Assembly: GCA_903898855.1 (NCBI GenBank)
Contig: CAIUHB010000133.1
Location: forward strand, 1 to 5,042
DNA from: an uncultured Actinomycetes bacterium
Lineage (GTDB): Bacteria > Actinomycetota > Actinomycetes > Nanopelagicales > Nanopelagicaceae
Direction: 5' to 3'
DNA length: 5,042 nucleotides
Shown here: positions 4,795 through 5,042 of the stretch, piece by piece
Layout: each line of letters starts with the position of its first letter
Position numbering within the stretch: the first letter of the stretch is position 1
Translations under genes and position numbers: made by a program
Notes under the pieces: generated by a model
The model's database searches: none
Seen by the model: only the letters and a program-made list of their open reading frames with translations
Told to the model about the DNA's origin: nothing

Positions 4795-4824
4795 ATCATA
4801 CGGATCTCAACTGACATAGATCAA
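4795..4824 (-). promoter_or_regulatory. Promoter of the methyltransferase gene, with two GATC sites
   Basis: On the minus strand, TTGATC (4824-4819), an 18-base spacer and TATGAT (4800-4795). The -10 matches five of six consensus bases and the -35 keeps TTGA. Transcription would start near 4788, right before the GGAGG, giving a leader of about 14 bases. One GATC forms part of the -35 hexamer (4819-4822) and another lies in the spacer (4803-4806), so the enzyme's predicted target is inside its own promoter. Confidence 0.5.
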
Positions 4825-4867
4825 GCTCATCCACACCAATGTCGTGATTACTTCATGTGAATAGAAA

Positions 4868-5042
4868 CTACAAACTCCGCAACACCGCCACAACCTTGCC
4901 CAGGATCTCTGCGTTATCGGCAGGGATGGGGGCGTAGTTCTCGTTTGCGGGTAGGAGCCAGTAGTGGCCATCCTTCTTGGAGAAGGTCTTGACGGTTGCT
5001 TCACCATCGATCATGGCAGCGACGATTTCGCCCTTTTCGGCA
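4868..5042 (-). CDS. lexA: LexA SOS-response repressor, C-terminal part (partial)
   Basis: The last 58 codons (57 residues and TAG) of the SOS repressor; the rest lies beyond the right edge. The visible part is the S24-type self-cleaving domain: [19 protein letters not shown] contains the catalytic Lys of the Ser-Lys dyad, followed by [13 protein letters not shown] and the terminal strand [10 protein letters not shown]. LexA binds SOS boxes as a dimer and cleaves itself when RecA filaments form after DNA damage. The N-terminal DNA-binding domain, cleavage site and nucleophile Ser are outside the window. Its end is close to actinobacterial LexA. It is GC-rich (36 of 60 bases at 4921-4980), unlike the restriction genes. 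No terminator is visible in the 93 bases between it and the methyltransferase, so read-through is possible. Confidence 0.94.
   Translation of the reverse strand, partial: AEKGEIVAAMIDGEATVKTFSKKDGHYWLLPANENYAPIPADNAEILGKVVAVLRSL

Noticed and set aside
4807..5007. 66-codon minus-strand ORF at the right edge
   Set aside because: It lies in a different frame from the clear LexA C-terminus that covers the same bases.

Overview
The window looks like a chromosomal stretch from a mid-GC actinobacterium. This is an inference from three things: the C-terminus of LexA ([13 protein letters not shown], then [10 protein letters not shown]) reads like the actinobacterial form; GTG and TTG starts are frequent; and two plus-strand genes show spacing typical of leaderless transcription (a TAnnnT hexamer six bases before the start codon). 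A small-genome freshwater actinobacterium would fit, but the sequence does not prove a lineage. The local base composition is uneven: lexA is GC-rich, while the restriction gene has very AT-rich patches.

Layout, left to right. (1) Positions 1-244 are the 3' end of an ABC exporter ATPase (+). It converges on a low-molecular-weight protein tyrosine phosphatase (-, 241-726), and the two genes share a TTAA as overlapping stop codons. (2) Positions 840-1378 hold a small two-gene unit (+): an unrecognised, very basic 53-aa ORF whose last 10 bases overlap the start of a PIN-domain (VapC-like) ribonuclease. This has the architecture of a toxin-antitoxin operon with an atypical partner. (3) Positions 1403-1699 encode a YggU/DUF167 protein (+). 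(4) Positions 1700-2136 are about 440 bases without a convincing gene but rich in inverted repeats, with a 15-codon leader-like ORF preceded by a good Shine-Dalgarno sequence. (5) Positions 2137-4774 are a type II restriction-modification system. A Sau3AI/MutH-family endonuclease (+) and a DNA cytosine-5 methyltransferase (-) lie tail to tail and overlap by 17 bases. Both belong to families expected to act on GATC. (6) At the right edge is the C-terminal part of LexA (-), reading toward the methyltransferase.

How the parts work together: the window holds two defence-type modules (a PIN toxin unit and a GATC-type restriction-modification pair) among housekeeping genes. The restriction pair has separate, inward-facing transcription units. 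The methyltransferase has a recognisable promoter just after lexA with two GATC sites inside it, and the endonuclease has a long structured upstream region, also with two GATC sites. This suggests, without proving, that methylation of the system's own sites feeds back on expression of both genes.
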